Shown here in pieces: positions 42,402 through 50,509 of a stretch of DNA of 64,000 nt. Position 1 is the stretch's first letter; each line of letters begins with the position of its first letter. The notes under the pieces are model-generated. The model worked only from the letters and a program-made list of their open reading frames with translations, searched no databases and was not told the DNA's origin. This DNA comes from Coriobacteriaceae bacterium (lineage in GTDB: Bacteria > Actinomycetota > Coriobacteriia > Coriobacteriales > Coriobacteriaceae): contig CABJBO010000002.1 in assembly GCA_902363875.1 (NCBI GenBank), forward strand, positions 62,001-126,000. Direction: 5' to 3'. The position numbers and the translations under genes were made by a program.

Positions 42402-43088
42402 ATGCGCACCGAGCTCGATGTCCCCTTTTCGCACAAAGAAGAAGCCAAAGCGCTGGGCGCCAAATGGGACCGGACCAAGAAGATCTGGTATGTACCCAGC
42501 GGCGTCAACCCCGAGCCCTTTGCCGAGTGGCTGCCCGGTGTTGACCGATCCGACCCCTCAGCGCCGTATATATATCTAGTACTGGGCAAGCGCGAGTGCT
42601 GGAAGTGTCACAAAGAGACCTCGGTCGCGGCCTTCGGCATTCCCTATCGAACCGATAACGACGAGAACATCGCCATCGCGCACGCGCCCAACGAAGCCGG
42701 GCACATTGCCATCGACACGGCCAACGCCAACGCACTCGCCATCGTGCCCGCTCTTGGCTGCGTGCCGGGCGAGATCCGCGACTACCTTCATAAGCGCTGC
42801 GGCTACAAGCCCGTAGGCGCGCGAGCCTCCAAAGCCCCGTCGCTCGGCAACACGTGCACCATTTGCGACGCGCTGCAAGGCAGCCGCTATCTGTTCGAGG
42901 AGCCCTCGTCCCCGTTTGCCCTCACTGCCATCAACAAGCTGCCGGCACTGGAGTTTGTACGCGTCGAAGTTGCCGGCGTCTTTGGCGTCCCGGCCACGCG
43001 CACCGACTTTGACCAGGCGCTCTTTACCTGGGCACGCGACCATCACGCCAAGTTCCACAAGCAGCTCGGTGAGGGGATTTATTTATAG
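42402..43088 (+). CDS. DUF5710-domain protein
   Basis: 228 residues. The first ~45 (MRTELDVPFSHKEEAKALGAKWDRTKKIWYVPSG) match the DUF5710 pattern, a small module seen at the ends of TraC-like primases and mobile-element proteins. The rest is a domain with two CxxC pairs (ECWKCHKE about residue 67 and NTCTICDALQGSRYLFEE about 150), which probably bind zinc. AAGGAG is 6 bases before the ATG at 42402. First gene of a small accessory island; function unknown. Confidence 0.78.
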   Translation: MRTELDVPFSHKEEAKALGAKWDRTKKIWYVPSGVNPEPFAEWLPGVDRSDPSAPYIYLVLGKRECWKCHKETSVAAFGIPYRTDNDENIAIAHAPNEAGHIAIDTANANALAIVPALGCVPGEIRDYLHKRCGYKPVGARASKAPSLGNTCTICDALQGSRYLFEEPSSPFALTAINKLPALEFVRVEVAGVFGVPATRTDFDQALFTWARDHHAKFHKQLGEGIYL

Positions 43089-43126
43089 GGACAGAGATGC
43101 CTTCACAGCCAGCTCCTCCGCATCAC

Positions 43127-43387
43127 CTATCCCTCGTCGCCGGCGTCGTACACGATATCGAGGCCACAAACAGGGCATTTCTCCTGATACACCGGCATAT
43201 GAACGCCTGTCCGTTTTCTCACTTCGTCGCTAAGTCTGTCGCACGCATCGATGAACCGAATGTCGAGGCACGGTATTTGCGAGCCGCAGCAAGGACAGGC
43301 GACGACAAACGACCCGCAATCAACTTCTACGCTCGGAAACATTTTGTTGTCTATAAGGGCGCACGGCAGTTTTCCGTACTTCCCCAT
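43127..43387 (-). CDS. Small zinc-ribbon protein
   Basis: 86 residues from MGKYGKLPCALIDNKMF. Two CPxC knuckles (VACPCCGSQIPCLD and EKCPVCGLDIVYD) make a four-cysteine zinc ribbon. The frame extends further upstream, but that part overlaps the previous gene and lacks a ribosome site. It starts 20 bases after the 43408-43977 gene ends, so it is probably cotranscribed with it. Function unknown. Confidence 0.6.
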   Translation of the reverse strand: MGKYGKLPCALIDNKMFPSVEVDCGSFVVACPCCGSQIPCLDIRFIDACDRLSDEVRKRTGVHMPVYQEKCPVCGLDIVYDAGDEG

Positions 43388-43407
43388 CGCAATATCGCCT
43401 CGCCAGC

Positions 43408-43977
43408 TCACGTTCGCTCCCCTCTCGCTATACAAATCAGGAAGAGCATGCACCGGCAGGCGTGTGCGAGATTGCATCGCCACGCGATCCGATCAAACAG
43501 CACGATCGTAAAAGACCGCCAAAGCCAAATTTCATCGTCGGTCGCACCCTGTCCGGCAAACTCAATATCGACGGGTATGTGCTTCAGATAACTCATGTCG
43601 GGCGCAAAACGAGGGTCCGGTCCGCCTTTATGAACAGGACCGTGCAGAACAAACCATCCGTTTTCGGGCTCGAACCGCTCAACAAACGCAAGGCCGAGCA
43701 CCTTATAGCCCACCTCGGTTGCAAATATGACTCCGACTGGGACGTCACATTCCATGCAGTTGAGCATTTTACGGTTGTAATTCTGGTCTCGAAAACCAAC
43801 GGTACCCGGCGCTTGAACCGAGTACTTAATGACCCACGTACCATCGTCCAAATAGAGCGGAGGCACATTGTTGATGCTCTCGGTTTGCCGCTGGCGCGCT
43901 TGTACCCCGCTACCCCACTCCCCTGTATACTGATGTAGCACGTGTTTCATCCGGGCTTGTTGGGCCGGATTGTTCAT
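43408..43977 (-). CDS. Hypothetical protein, unrecognised
   Basis: Up to 189 residues; starts at 43977 or 43950. Visible features: GTWVIKYSVQAPGTVGFRDQNYN, a single CxxC (NCMECDVPVG), an acidic patch (ERFEPENGW) and a cysteine-rich C-terminus (RCNLAHACRCMLFLICIA). The 43977 start lies 11 bases from the divergent gene at 43989, so their signals would overlap. The internal start leaves more room for a promoter. I cannot assign a family. Confidence 0.6.
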   Translation of the reverse strand: MNNPAQQARMKHVLHQYTGEWGSGVQARQRQTESINNVPPLYLDDGTWVIKYSVQAPGTVGFRDQNYNRKMLNCMECDVPVGVIFATEVGYKVLGLAFVERFEPENGWFVLHGPVHKGGPDPRFAPDMSYLKHIPVDIEFAGQGATDDEIWLWRSFTIVLFDRIAWRCNLAHACRCMLFLICIARGERT

Positions 43978-43988
43978 GGGAGGGTCTT

Positions 43989-44480
43989 ATGGCTGCTTCG
44001 AATCCGCCTAAGGGGAGCGTTTCTTCTTCGTCCATCAAGCCGGTTACGCGCAAGGCCGTGCGTTGCCAGCGCGAGGTCGCCTGGCTTGTCACACAGGCGG
44101 CGGGCAAACTCGTGGCGAACACGGAAGACGTCAATGCGCCCACACCGAGCTTTGTGCTGGCAGCGGCGCTGGATCGAGTACGCCAGCTGGAACTCGCCGC
44201 ACAAGAAGACGGCGGCCATCTTGGCTACCAAGACGCTATGGCGCCCGACCTGTTGACCTTTTGTCGCATGACCAAGTTGCCCGCCGCACCCAATGCGCTT
44301 TCGGACGCAGGCTACATGTTTACGCTTTCGGGCGCGGACCTTATCCGCGATATCTACGCATACTGCAGCGAGCTCGCCGAGCGCCACGTCTTTGGCACGG
44401 CTGAAGTCAAACCGGGAAATGTCATCAAGCTGGTTCTCAGGCTGTTCCTGATGGACGGGTTCGGGGCCATGCCGGCGTAA
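43989..44480 (+). CDS. Hypothetical protein, unrecognised
   Basis: 163 residues, with GGGAGGG 5 bases before the ATG at 43989. Mostly helical by composition (AVRCQREVAWLVTQAAGKLVANTED, SFVLAAALDRVRQLELAAQED, GADLIRDIYAYCSELAERHVF). No membrane segment or recognised motif. A -10-like TATACT lies at about 43926. Located between two divergently read unknowns and the AlbA_2 regulator. Confidence 0.65.
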   Translation: MAASNPPKGSVSSSSIKPVTRKAVRCQREVAWLVTQAAGKLVANTEDVNAPTPSFVLAAALDRVRQLELAAQEDGGHLGYQDAMAPDLLTFCRMTKLPAAPNALSDAGYMFTLSGADLIRDIYAYCSELAERHVFGTAEVKPGNVIKLVLRLFLMDGFGAMPA

Positions 44481-44580
44481 GCCGAGTCTTTAGCATCACC
44501 GTCGACTGGGCAACAACCGCTTTACCTTAGTGGGCGCCAATCGAGGGTCGATTATTGGGTCGCCTCGTCCACTAACGCAT

Positions 44581-46047
44581 TTATTCCACGCGCTCTGACA
44601 GTCGATATTTGCGGTTGCGGCTTGTCGACGGCGCCGTGGGCTCAAGCTCGCCTTGAGCAATGAGCGCGTTGACGCGCGACCTAACCTGGGAAATTGTAAG
44701 CCCCGTGCGTTTTGCCAGCTCACGCGTCCCCAGCTCGCCGTAGTGTTTGAGTGCCGTCACAATTAAGCCTCCGCCATGATCGACCGGCTCGATCTTTGAA
44801 CGGTAAAGTACGACCTTGAACCGATCGAACCCCGGGCAGAACAGGGGCTCGGCCAGACCATGCGCGCGCATGGCATCGATCATCATCGGGATGCCCGAGC
44901 CATTGCCCTCAGCCGGCGAACCTGCGCCATCCGGAAGCGGGACAATCGACATGAGTTTCACGAGCGTCGCGTTACGGCATCGGGAGCTGCCGTCAAACAA
45001 GTTCTCTCGAGTCTTTCCCCCGTAAAGGCCGCCAGGATTCGTCACCTCGACACGATCGTCAAAGACGTCGACGGCGATCGATTGCCCACAGAACCGATCC
45101 CCGTATTCCCTGTGGATAACCGCGTTGGCGACTGCCTCGCGCAGGACCTCCTCGGGGATCTCCAGCGAGTCGATACGCGAGACGCCTTGGACGGTCGAGA
45201 TGCGGCGCAGGTTTTTGGCGACAGCTGCGACGGCATCCGAAATCATCTCGCCTAGGGTGCCCTCGCAGACTGTGCGGTCCATAAACCTTAGTGGCCCCGC
45301 AGCTCCCTTTTGAGTTCCCACGTGGACAGCCACATCAATGAAGAGCTTGGGATAGAACTGCTGAGGGTAAACGCCCGCGGCAAGGAGGCCGGCCTTGGTA
45401 ACATTGCCCTGGAAGTCGAGGAAATTCAGACGCTCCATCTTTGTCTTCTTGTCCGCCGCACCGCGCATCGCTCGAGGCGTCAGCGAATAGGCACGCTCTA
45501 TCGTGCGGTCGACCATCGACTCGTCGAGATCGCCCACACTCGTACCGGGCACCGCATCGCGATCGCTAGGACTCGTCCGTTCATATGACGACAGTGCCAA
45601 AACCTCGGTCGACGAAAGCGGGACATCTTTGTCATCGATGCGTTTGTAGCTGCCACCTTGAGCGCCCCGCTCTATGACATAGCAAGGCTTGCTCGACGGG
45701 TCGAGCTCCTCAATCGTGATGACCAGAACCACGGTGCCCTGGAGCTCCACGCGCTCAATGGTGTATTTGGGCGGATTGGCCAGCTTTCCACGACCGCCGG
45801 CATCGCCCATGCCCGCCACGAATTGGTTGAGCACTTTCTCGGTCTCAAAGTTTGTAACTGGGACAAAACCCGCGTGCTCGCTCACTCCGAGTACGATGAT
45901 GCCGCCGGCGGTGTTTGCGAAAGCGCTGACCGTTTCCCATACGTCGCGGGAAAGTGTCGTGGCGCTCTCCTTGACCTCGACGTTAAGATCGTCCGAGCCC
46001 ATGCGCCTTAAAGACTCGAGCAGACCGGTCAGTTCGTTTTCGTTCAT
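44581..46047 (-). CDS. AlbA_2 / HATPase-type putative transcriptional regulator
   Basis: 488 residues. N-terminal AlbA_2 (Schlafen-like) domain (about 1-125: DLNVEVKESATTLSRDVWETVSAFANTAGGIIVLGV), a middle HATPase_c_4 domain (PEEVLREAVANAVIHREYG, FDDRVEVTNPGGLYGGKT) and a C-terminal winged helix (ELAKRTGLTISQVRSRVNALIAQGEL). Such proteins are often stress- or mobile-element-linked regulators; the target is unknown. The ATG at 46047 has AAAGGA 8 bases upstream. Two repeated operator modules lie in its leader, so autoregulation is likely. Confidence 0.85.
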   Translation of the reverse strand: MNENELTGLLESLRRMGSDDLNVEVKESATTLSRDVWETVSAFANTAGGIIVLGVSEHAGFVPVTNFETEKVLNQFVAGMGDAGGRGKLANPPKYTIERVELQGTVVLVITIEELDPSSKPCYVIERGAQGGSYKRIDDKDVPLSSTEVLALSSYERTSPSDRDAVPGTSVGDLDESMVDRTIERAYSLTPRAMRGAADKKTKMERLNFLDFQGNVTKAGLLAAGVYPQQFYPKLFIDVAVHVGTQKGAAGPLRFMDRTVCEGTLGEMISDAVAAVAKNLRRISTVQGVSRIDSLEIPEEVLREAVANAVIHREYGDRFCGQSIAVDVFDDRVEVTNPGGLYGGKTRENLFDGSSRCRNATLVKLMSIVPLPDGAGSPAEGNGSGIPMMIDAMRAHGLAEPLFCPGFDRFKVVLYRSKIEPVDHGGGLIVTALKHYGELGTRELAKRTGLTISQVRSRVNALIAQGELEPTAPSTSRNRKYRLSERVE

Positions 46048-46111
46048 CTGCACGTCCTTTCGCTCGGTTCTGCGAAGAATGCCGCGGATAGATTTCCCTC
46101 GTCTCTCAGTT

Positions 46112-46171
46112 ATCTCTCGTAATTATCTCTCATCTTTCTGTTATCTCTCATATTAGAGATGAGTGAGAGAT
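46112..46171. promoter_or_regulatory. Operator-like module 1 (ATCTCTCRT sites)
   Basis: ATCTCTC[A/G]T at 46112, 46125 and 46143 in one orientation, and its inverse GTGAGAGAT at 46163-46171. Offsets are 0, 13, 31 and 51. Confidence 0.8.
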
Positions 46172-46276
46172 GAAAGATAAGATGTCTGTCATCTGTTCCA
46201 TTTAAACATGTTTTTGCCGGTAGAACAATCGGTATTGAGATAATACCATGATTGCCTGTCTCTTTGCTGCTCAGTT

Positions 46277-46336
46277 ATCTCTCATATTTATCTCTCGTCT
46301 TTCAGCTATCTCTCGTGTTAGTGACGAATGAGAGAT
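46277..46336. promoter_or_regulatory. Operator-like module 2 (ATCTCTCRT sites)
   Basis: The same sites at 46277, 46290 and 46308, with inverse ATGAGAGAT at 46328-46336. Offsets of 0, 13, 31 and 51 are identical to module 1, 165 bases away. Between the modules is a palindrome GGTATT-nnnnn-AATACC (about 46231-46247). Confidence 0.8.
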
Positions 46337-46400
46337 GAGAGATGCGTGAGTGATGGACGAGTGTGATTTTTTGGACGGTCGGAAAATCCCTCAAATAAAA

Positions 46401-46432
46401 AACGGGGCCGGCCTTACGCCGAGCCCCGTTTT
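46401..46432 (-). terminator. Terminator of the PTS IIC-IID operon
   Basis: AACGGGGC/GCCCCGTT stem with a GC-rich inner stem, then TTTTTTATTTG on the minus strand, 45 bases past the IID stop. Confidence 0.85.
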
Positions 46433-46477
46433 CAAACGGTCAGTTAGTTATCCAACGCGCGAGCATAGCAGTCAACA

Positions 46478-47326
46478 TTACGCCGCCGCGAACACTCCCA
46501 AGCCCGTTCCGATGATGCAGATTGCGAAGATGCCCAAGATGATCCAAATGGTCTTGACGCCCTTTTTATAGAGGGCAACGCAAGCGAACGTTGCCAGCAA
46601 GGGCAGCAGACCGGGGAAGATCGAATCGAACAGATCCTGCAGGACAATCTCCGAACCACCCACGTCAAAGGTCAAAGCCGTGGACAGCGAGACCTGTGCC
46701 GCAATCATGGCGCCGATAACGGTCATTCCGAGAACACCGGCAGCATGCGTCATGCGAGACATAAGGTTGCTCTCTTCGGACTGCTGCAAAAACTTGGTTC
46801 CCAAGTCGTAACCCAGATGGGCGGCGACGATACGCGTTGCAAAGTTAATCACGGAGTAGATAAGCGCGTACACGATGGGGCCGAGCGGGTTGCCCGTCGA
46901 AGCGATGCCAATACCAATGCCGGCGGCAACCACGCGGAACGTACCCCAGTAGAACGAATCGCCGATGCCGGAAAGCGGTCCCATAAGGCCGACCTTCATG
47001 GCGTTAATCGAGGACGTGTCGAAGTTCTTATCGGCAGCCGCCTGCTCTTCCATCGAAACCGTTAGGCCGGCTACAAACGGAAGCACATGAGGCGTGATGT
47101 TAAAGAACTCGGTATGGCGATCGAGCGCCGCATAGTAATCGTCGTCGTTGGGATAGATCTTTCGCAGGGGCTTCTGAATGGTGTACATGAAGCCCATTGC
47201 CATCATCTTGTCGTACGACTGCGAGCACTGGCTCGTAAACTGGCGAAGGAACATGCTCCGATACATATCGGGAGTCATAATCGCGTCCTTCTTGGCCTCT
47301 TTGAGGTCGGTGTTCTGGATAGCCAT
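46478..47326 (-). CDS. PTS mannose-family IID component
   Basis: 282 residues. N-terminal cytoplasmic helical domain (MYRSMFLRQFTSQCSQSYDKMMAMGFMYTIQKPL), the family stretch VGLMGPLSGIGDSFYWGTFRVVAAGIG, and a C-terminal membrane segment (TIWIILGIFAICIIGTGLGVFAA). With IIC it forms the sugar channel. Its ATG overlaps the IIC stop (TAATG). The neighbouring SIS deglycase points to an Amadori-type substrate rather than mannose. Confidence 0.93.
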   Translation of the reverse strand: MAIQNTDLKEAKKDAIMTPDMYRSMFLRQFTSQCSQSYDKMMAMGFMYTIQKPLRKIYPNDDDYYAALDRHTEFFNITPHVLPFVAGLTVSMEEQAAADKNFDTSSINAMKVGLMGPLSGIGDSFYWGTFRVVAAGIGIGIASTGNPLGPIVYALIYSVINFATRIVAAHLGYDLGTKFLQQSEESNLMSRMTHAAGVLGMTVIGAMIAAQVSLSTALTFDVGGSEIVLQDLFDSIFPGLLPLLATFACVALYKKGVKTIWIILGIFAICIIGTGLGVFAAA

Positions 47327-48099
47327 TAGAAGTCCTCCTCTTCATCTGCAGCAACCGTCTGCGGACCGGACGAGCCCTCGCGGAAGGCCAGGAGCAGCGC
47401 GACGCAAATGGCAGCTGCGGCGACGCCGACCACGTCCATCTTGAGGTAGATGACCATAATGAAGCCCAGGAACAGCCAGGGAAGGAGCTTGTTATCGCCC
47501 ATGGTCCTGATAAGAAGAGCGAAGCCGATGCAGACCATGACGCCGGACGCAACGTTGAGGCCGTCCATCACAAACTGCGGAATCGCGTTGAGCGCATTGT
47601 TGATAAGGTCGGCACCAAAGAACAGCGAGCCAAACACCAGCAGTGCAGACGGAATGCCAATCGACAGCGGCACGATGGTCAGATGGTACAGATTTGCCTT
47701 GGCAAGATCGCGATTTGCCAGAGCGGTCTCAATCTTCTTGCAGGCAAAGGCACCCGGAACGGCGTAGCAGAAGTTGCGCCACACCTGAAGGAAGACGGAG
47801 ACGGGAAGGGCGAGCGCGACGGCAGTTGCCGTGCCTGTACCCGTAATGACAGCAAACGCGCAGCCAAGCACGCCGGAGGCATAGACCTCGGGAGGAACCG
47901 CCGCGCCGACCATGATGGCGCCCATGAACATGGACTCCAAAGCAGCGCCGACGATAACGCCCTGCTGGACATCGCCAAGGATCAAGCCGACAAACAGGCT
48001 CGTAAACAGCGGACGACCAAGCATCGTAATGCCAAATAATTGCTCGTCCATGGACGCAATAAATGCGACCAGTGCAACTAGAAGATACTGGACAACCAT
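47326..48099 (-). CDS. PTS mannose-family IIC component
   Basis: 257 residues, polytopic. MVVQYLLVALVAFIASMDEQLFGITMLGRPLFTSLFVGLILGDVQQGVIVGAALE is the IIC signature, and further helices end AAAAICVALLLAF. The ATG at 48099 is used; a TTG at 48108 is possible. It follows the SIS deglycase by 81 bases that contain a perfect hairpin (48121-48159). Confidence 0.93.
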   Translation of the reverse strand: MVVQYLLVALVAFIASMDEQLFGITMLGRPLFTSLFVGLILGDVQQGVIVGAALESMFMGAIMVGAAVPPEVYASGVLGCAFAVITGTGTATAVALALPVSVFLQVWRNFCYAVPGAFACKKIETALANRDLAKANLYHLTIVPLSIGIPSALLVFGSLFFGADLINNALNAIPQFVMDGLNVASGVMVCIGFALLIRTMGDNKLLPWLFLGFIMVIYLKMDVVGVAAAAICVALLLAFREGSSGPQTVAADEEEDF

Positions 48100-48120
48100 T
48101 TCGATCAACCCCAGAAACAG

Positions 48121-48159
48121 GTCTGCAGGCGAGGCATTCTGCGCAGCTCGCCTGCAGAC
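48121..48159 (-). other. Intercistronic hairpin between the deglycase and IIC genes
   Basis: GTCTGCAGGCGAG pairs perfectly with CTCGCCTGCAGAC (13 bp) around a 13-nt loop, without a T-run. It is likely to protect or separate the upstream deglycase transcript, giving unequal expression. Confidence 0.65.
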
Positions 48160-48180
48160 AACCGCAGCAATTTGAGAGGA

Positions 48181-49215
48181 TTAGTAGTTCATCTGGTGAT
48201 AGTAACGACGCGTGGTGAGCGGGTGGTTACGGACGTGCTCGAGATGGCAGCTCAGACGCTCGGTGATGGTGTAGGTGACCATCGGGGAGACGATCTTGCG
48301 GAACTCGGGGTCGCTGAACGGCAGCTCGACCTCGGCGGTGTCAAACTTGTTCACGCGGACGTTGACGCCCTTCTCGTCGGCGAGCATGTGAGTGAAGTTG
48401 TCCACGCGGTCCATGAGCTTACGGGTGTCGTCCTCGCCGTAGAGCATGATGAGGCTCGTGCCCTCCTCGCACAGCTCGATGGTGCCGTGGAAGAACTCGG
48501 CGGCGTGGATGGACTTGGTCTTGATCCACTGCATCTCCTCGAGGATGCACATGGCGTAGTCGTAGGCTTCACCCCAGAGCATGCCGGAGCCAATCACCAT
48601 GTGGTAATCGGTGTCCTTGAAGTCCTCGGCCATGGCGGCGCAGCGCTCGTCCTGAGCGTCCTTGGCCTTGATGAGGTACGGAGCAATGTTGCCGAACTCT
48701 TCCATGAAGGTGTCGTACTTGGGGAAGGCGCCGGCGTTCTTGAGGAAGCGGGCGACCAGCGTGATCTGGTAGGTGTAGATGGCCTCGCACAGAACGTCGT
48801 CCTCGGCGAAGCTGAAGAACTTGTAATCGGCGTACTCGGTGGCCGGGGTGTTGTCGTTGGAGACATACATCAGCGTGCGGGCGCCCTGCTCCTGGCAGAA
48901 CTTGGCAGCCTCGATGATCTCGGGGGTGGTGCCGGTACGGGTGGAGAAGACGCAGACCGAGTCCTTGTTGAAGGTCTTGGGCGGGCATGCGAGGAACTCA
49001 GCGGCGATCTCGCAGTGGACGTCGACGTCGGCCGTGGTGGTCTCGACCCAATACTTCATCGGGAGCGTGTGGGCCCAGGTGCCGCCGCAGCCGATGAAGA
49101 AGATGTTGGAATAACCCTGCTCGCAGACCTTGTCCACGGCAGCCTCAATCTGAGGACGGAGAGCGAGGGCATCGCTCACAACCTTCTCGTAACGAGGCTC
49201 ATCGAAATTGAACAT
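48181..49215 (-). CDS. SIS-domain sugar-phosphate deglycase (FrlB/GfrF-like)
   Basis: 344 residues with two SIS domains: IFFIGCGGTWAHTLPMKYW and SVCVFSTRTGTTPEIIEAAKF in the first, MVIGSGMLWGEAYDYAMCILEEMQW with AAEFFHGTIELCEEGTSLIML in the second. The E-x-x-HG arrangement (AEFFHG) fits fructoselysine/glucoselysine-6-phosphate deglycases, which split the PTS product into glucose-6-P and lysine. Gene context (mannose-type PTS plus GntR) matches the known gfr-type operons. Substrate is inferred. The gene has its own promoter (49266-49293). Confidence 0.85.
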   Translation of the reverse strand: MFNFDEPRYEKVVSDALALRPQIEAAVDKVCEQGYSNIFFIGCGGTWAHTLPMKYWVETTTADVDVHCEIAAEFLACPPKTFNKDSVCVFSTRTGTTPEIIEAAKFCQEQGARTLMYVSNDNTPATEYADYKFFSFAEDDVLCEAIYTYQITLVARFLKNAGAFPKYDTFMEEFGNIAPYLIKAKDAQDERCAAMAEDFKDTDYHMVIGSGMLWGEAYDYAMCILEEMQWIKTKSIHAAEFFHGTIELCEEGTSLIMLYGEDDTRKLMDRVDNFTHMLADEKGVNVRVNKFDTAEVELPFSDPEFRKIVSPMVTYTITERLSCHLEHVRNHPLTTRRYYHQMNY

Positions 49216-49265
49216 CCCTTACTCCTAACTCACTTGGATGAACCCTTCATTCATCCCATGACGTT

Positions 49266-49293
49266 ATAATACTTTATATATCTAACTATGCAA
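49266..49293 (-). promoter_or_regulatory. Promoter of the deglycase-IIC-IID operon
   Basis: -35 TTGCAT (49288-49293), 16 bp, -10 TATTAT (49266-49271) on the minus strand. A leader hairpin GGATGAA/TTCATCC (about 49233-49255) lies before the ribosome site. Confidence 0.7.
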
Positions 49294-49332
49294 GAACTAT
49301 TTCAGATTTTTTTGATTTTTCTTTAATAAAAA

Positions 49333-49358
49333 GCCCGCCGATCAAATGATCGACGGGC
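49333..49358 (-). terminator. Terminator after PTS IIB
   Basis: GCCCGTCGATC/GATCGGCGGGC-type stem with TTTTTATT on the minus strand. It splits IIA-IIB from the deglycase-IIC-IID genes. Confidence 0.88.
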
Positions 49359-49409
49359 ATAGGCATAGAGCATTGGTTCAATAAATGCCGAGCATCAACG
49401 CGTCTCCGG

Positions 49410-49883
49410 CTAGAAAACGTCCTTGGCAAACACCTTAGCGTCATTGGGGACCTGACGGATTTCGATGGCCACGCCATCACCCAGGAGCTCTTGGATATGT
49501 TCGGCATCTTTCTCGGTCGCAAAGATCGCAGGGGTCGGATGAAGCGTGGTCTCAGGGGTCTTTCGGGTTCCGCCCAGATTGATCTCTTTGATGTCTTTGC
49601 AACCCTTAGCGAGACGATAGACATCTTCAATCGTCTCAGTGATGATAAACAGCGAATACTTGTCGGTAACGCCGCTGTTGAGCGCCTCGATAGCAGCGTC
49701 AACATCCTTGATGACGAGTTTAACGCCGTTGGGGCGGGCGAGCCTCAAGGCCGCCTTCCTCATGTCGTCTTTTGCCACAGCATCGCTGGCAAGCAAGATG
49801 CAATCTACATCCAAAGCGTGAGTCCAGGACATGGCAACTTGGCCGTGAATCAGTCGGTAATCAACTCTCGTAAGCTTAATCAT
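49410..49883 (-). CDS. PTS mannose-family IIB component
   Basis: 157 residues. MIKLTRVDYRLIHGQVAMSW has the phosphorylated histidine (His13) in DYRLIHGQV. LIIDD-like ILLASDAVAKDD and the C-terminal IEIRQVPNDAKVFAKDVF complete the fold. It passes phosphate from IIA to the sugar. The ATG at 49883 has GGAG 9 bases upstream; the next ATG at 49892 lies within that site. Confidence 0.93.
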   Translation of the reverse strand: MIKLTRVDYRLIHGQVAMSWTHALDVDCILLASDAVAKDDMRKAALRLARPNGVKLVIKDVDAAIEALNSGVTDKYSLFIITETIEDVYRLAKGCKDIKEINLGGTRKTPETTLHPTPAIFATEKDAEHIQELLGDGVAIEIRQVPNDAKVFAKDVF

Positions 49884-49954
49884 CGTTATCATCTCCGCAC
49901 GTGATAAAGGGAATGACAGGTGTGGCCCCCAGCTAGGGCTCGAACCAGAACTAA

Positions 49955-50374
49955 CTAGAACTCTTCTTCCTCGGCGCCGGCAAGCATGTCCGCCGCCTCG
50001 CAAAGCTGAATAAACGAACGCGATCCCTCGACCGCGGCTTTGGCCTTGTCCGCATCCAGGGAGTCCAGCTGTGTAACCATTTCCACCAGCAGCGGCAAGT
50101 TCATTCCAGCGATTAACGTAAACGATCCGTCGGTCTGCCTCTGAATGAATTCGTTGTTTACAGAGCCGCCAAAGATGTCAGTCACGACAAACCAAGAGTC
50201 GGCAGGGTCCCTCGTCTCCATCCATGCATCAATCAACGCCGCGACGTCCCTTGAATCGTCATCGACATAGGCGCACAGGCACTCGATTCGGTCGTTGGTG
50301 CCCATCAGAATCTCCAGAGAGCTTTTCATGCCTTGGGCGAGATAACCATGACTCGCTAGCAATATCTTATTCAT
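49955..50374 (-). CDS. PTS mannose-family IIA component
   Basis: 139 residues. MNKILLASHGYLAQGMKSSLEILMG has the active His9; VVTDIFGGSVNNEFIQ is the conserved loop. It takes phosphate from HPr and gives it to IIB, which starts 71 bases later. First gene after the GntR regulator. Confidence 0.93.
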   Translation of the reverse strand: MNKILLASHGYLAQGMKSSLEILMGTNDRIECLCAYVDDDSRDVAALIDAWMETRDPADSWFVVTDIFGGSVNNEFIQRQTDGSFTLIAGMNLPLLVEMVTQLDSLDADKAKAAVEGSRSFIQLCEAADMLAGAEEEEF

Positions 50375-50509
50375 AGTTCTCCAATACCAATAGGACGTAC
50401 TATATTGTCATAACAAAGTATATTAGCAATCTACCCTACGTGGTGTGTCTATTTTCCAAATCCGCGAACGGTAACAATTGGTCGGTAAATCGACCAATCT
50501 ATCGCTAAT
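50375..50509 (-). promoter_or_regulatory. Promoter/operator region of PTS IIA-IIB
   Basis: AT-rich gap. A hairpin ATTGGTCG/CGACCAAT (50477-50498) ends the GntR transcript. A -10-like TATAGT lies about 50405-50410, beside TATATTGTCATAACAAAG (50411-50428), which resembles TTATATTGTATTAGAAC upstream of the GntR gene (about 51262-51278). These are candidate sites for that GntR protein. Confidence 0.5.
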
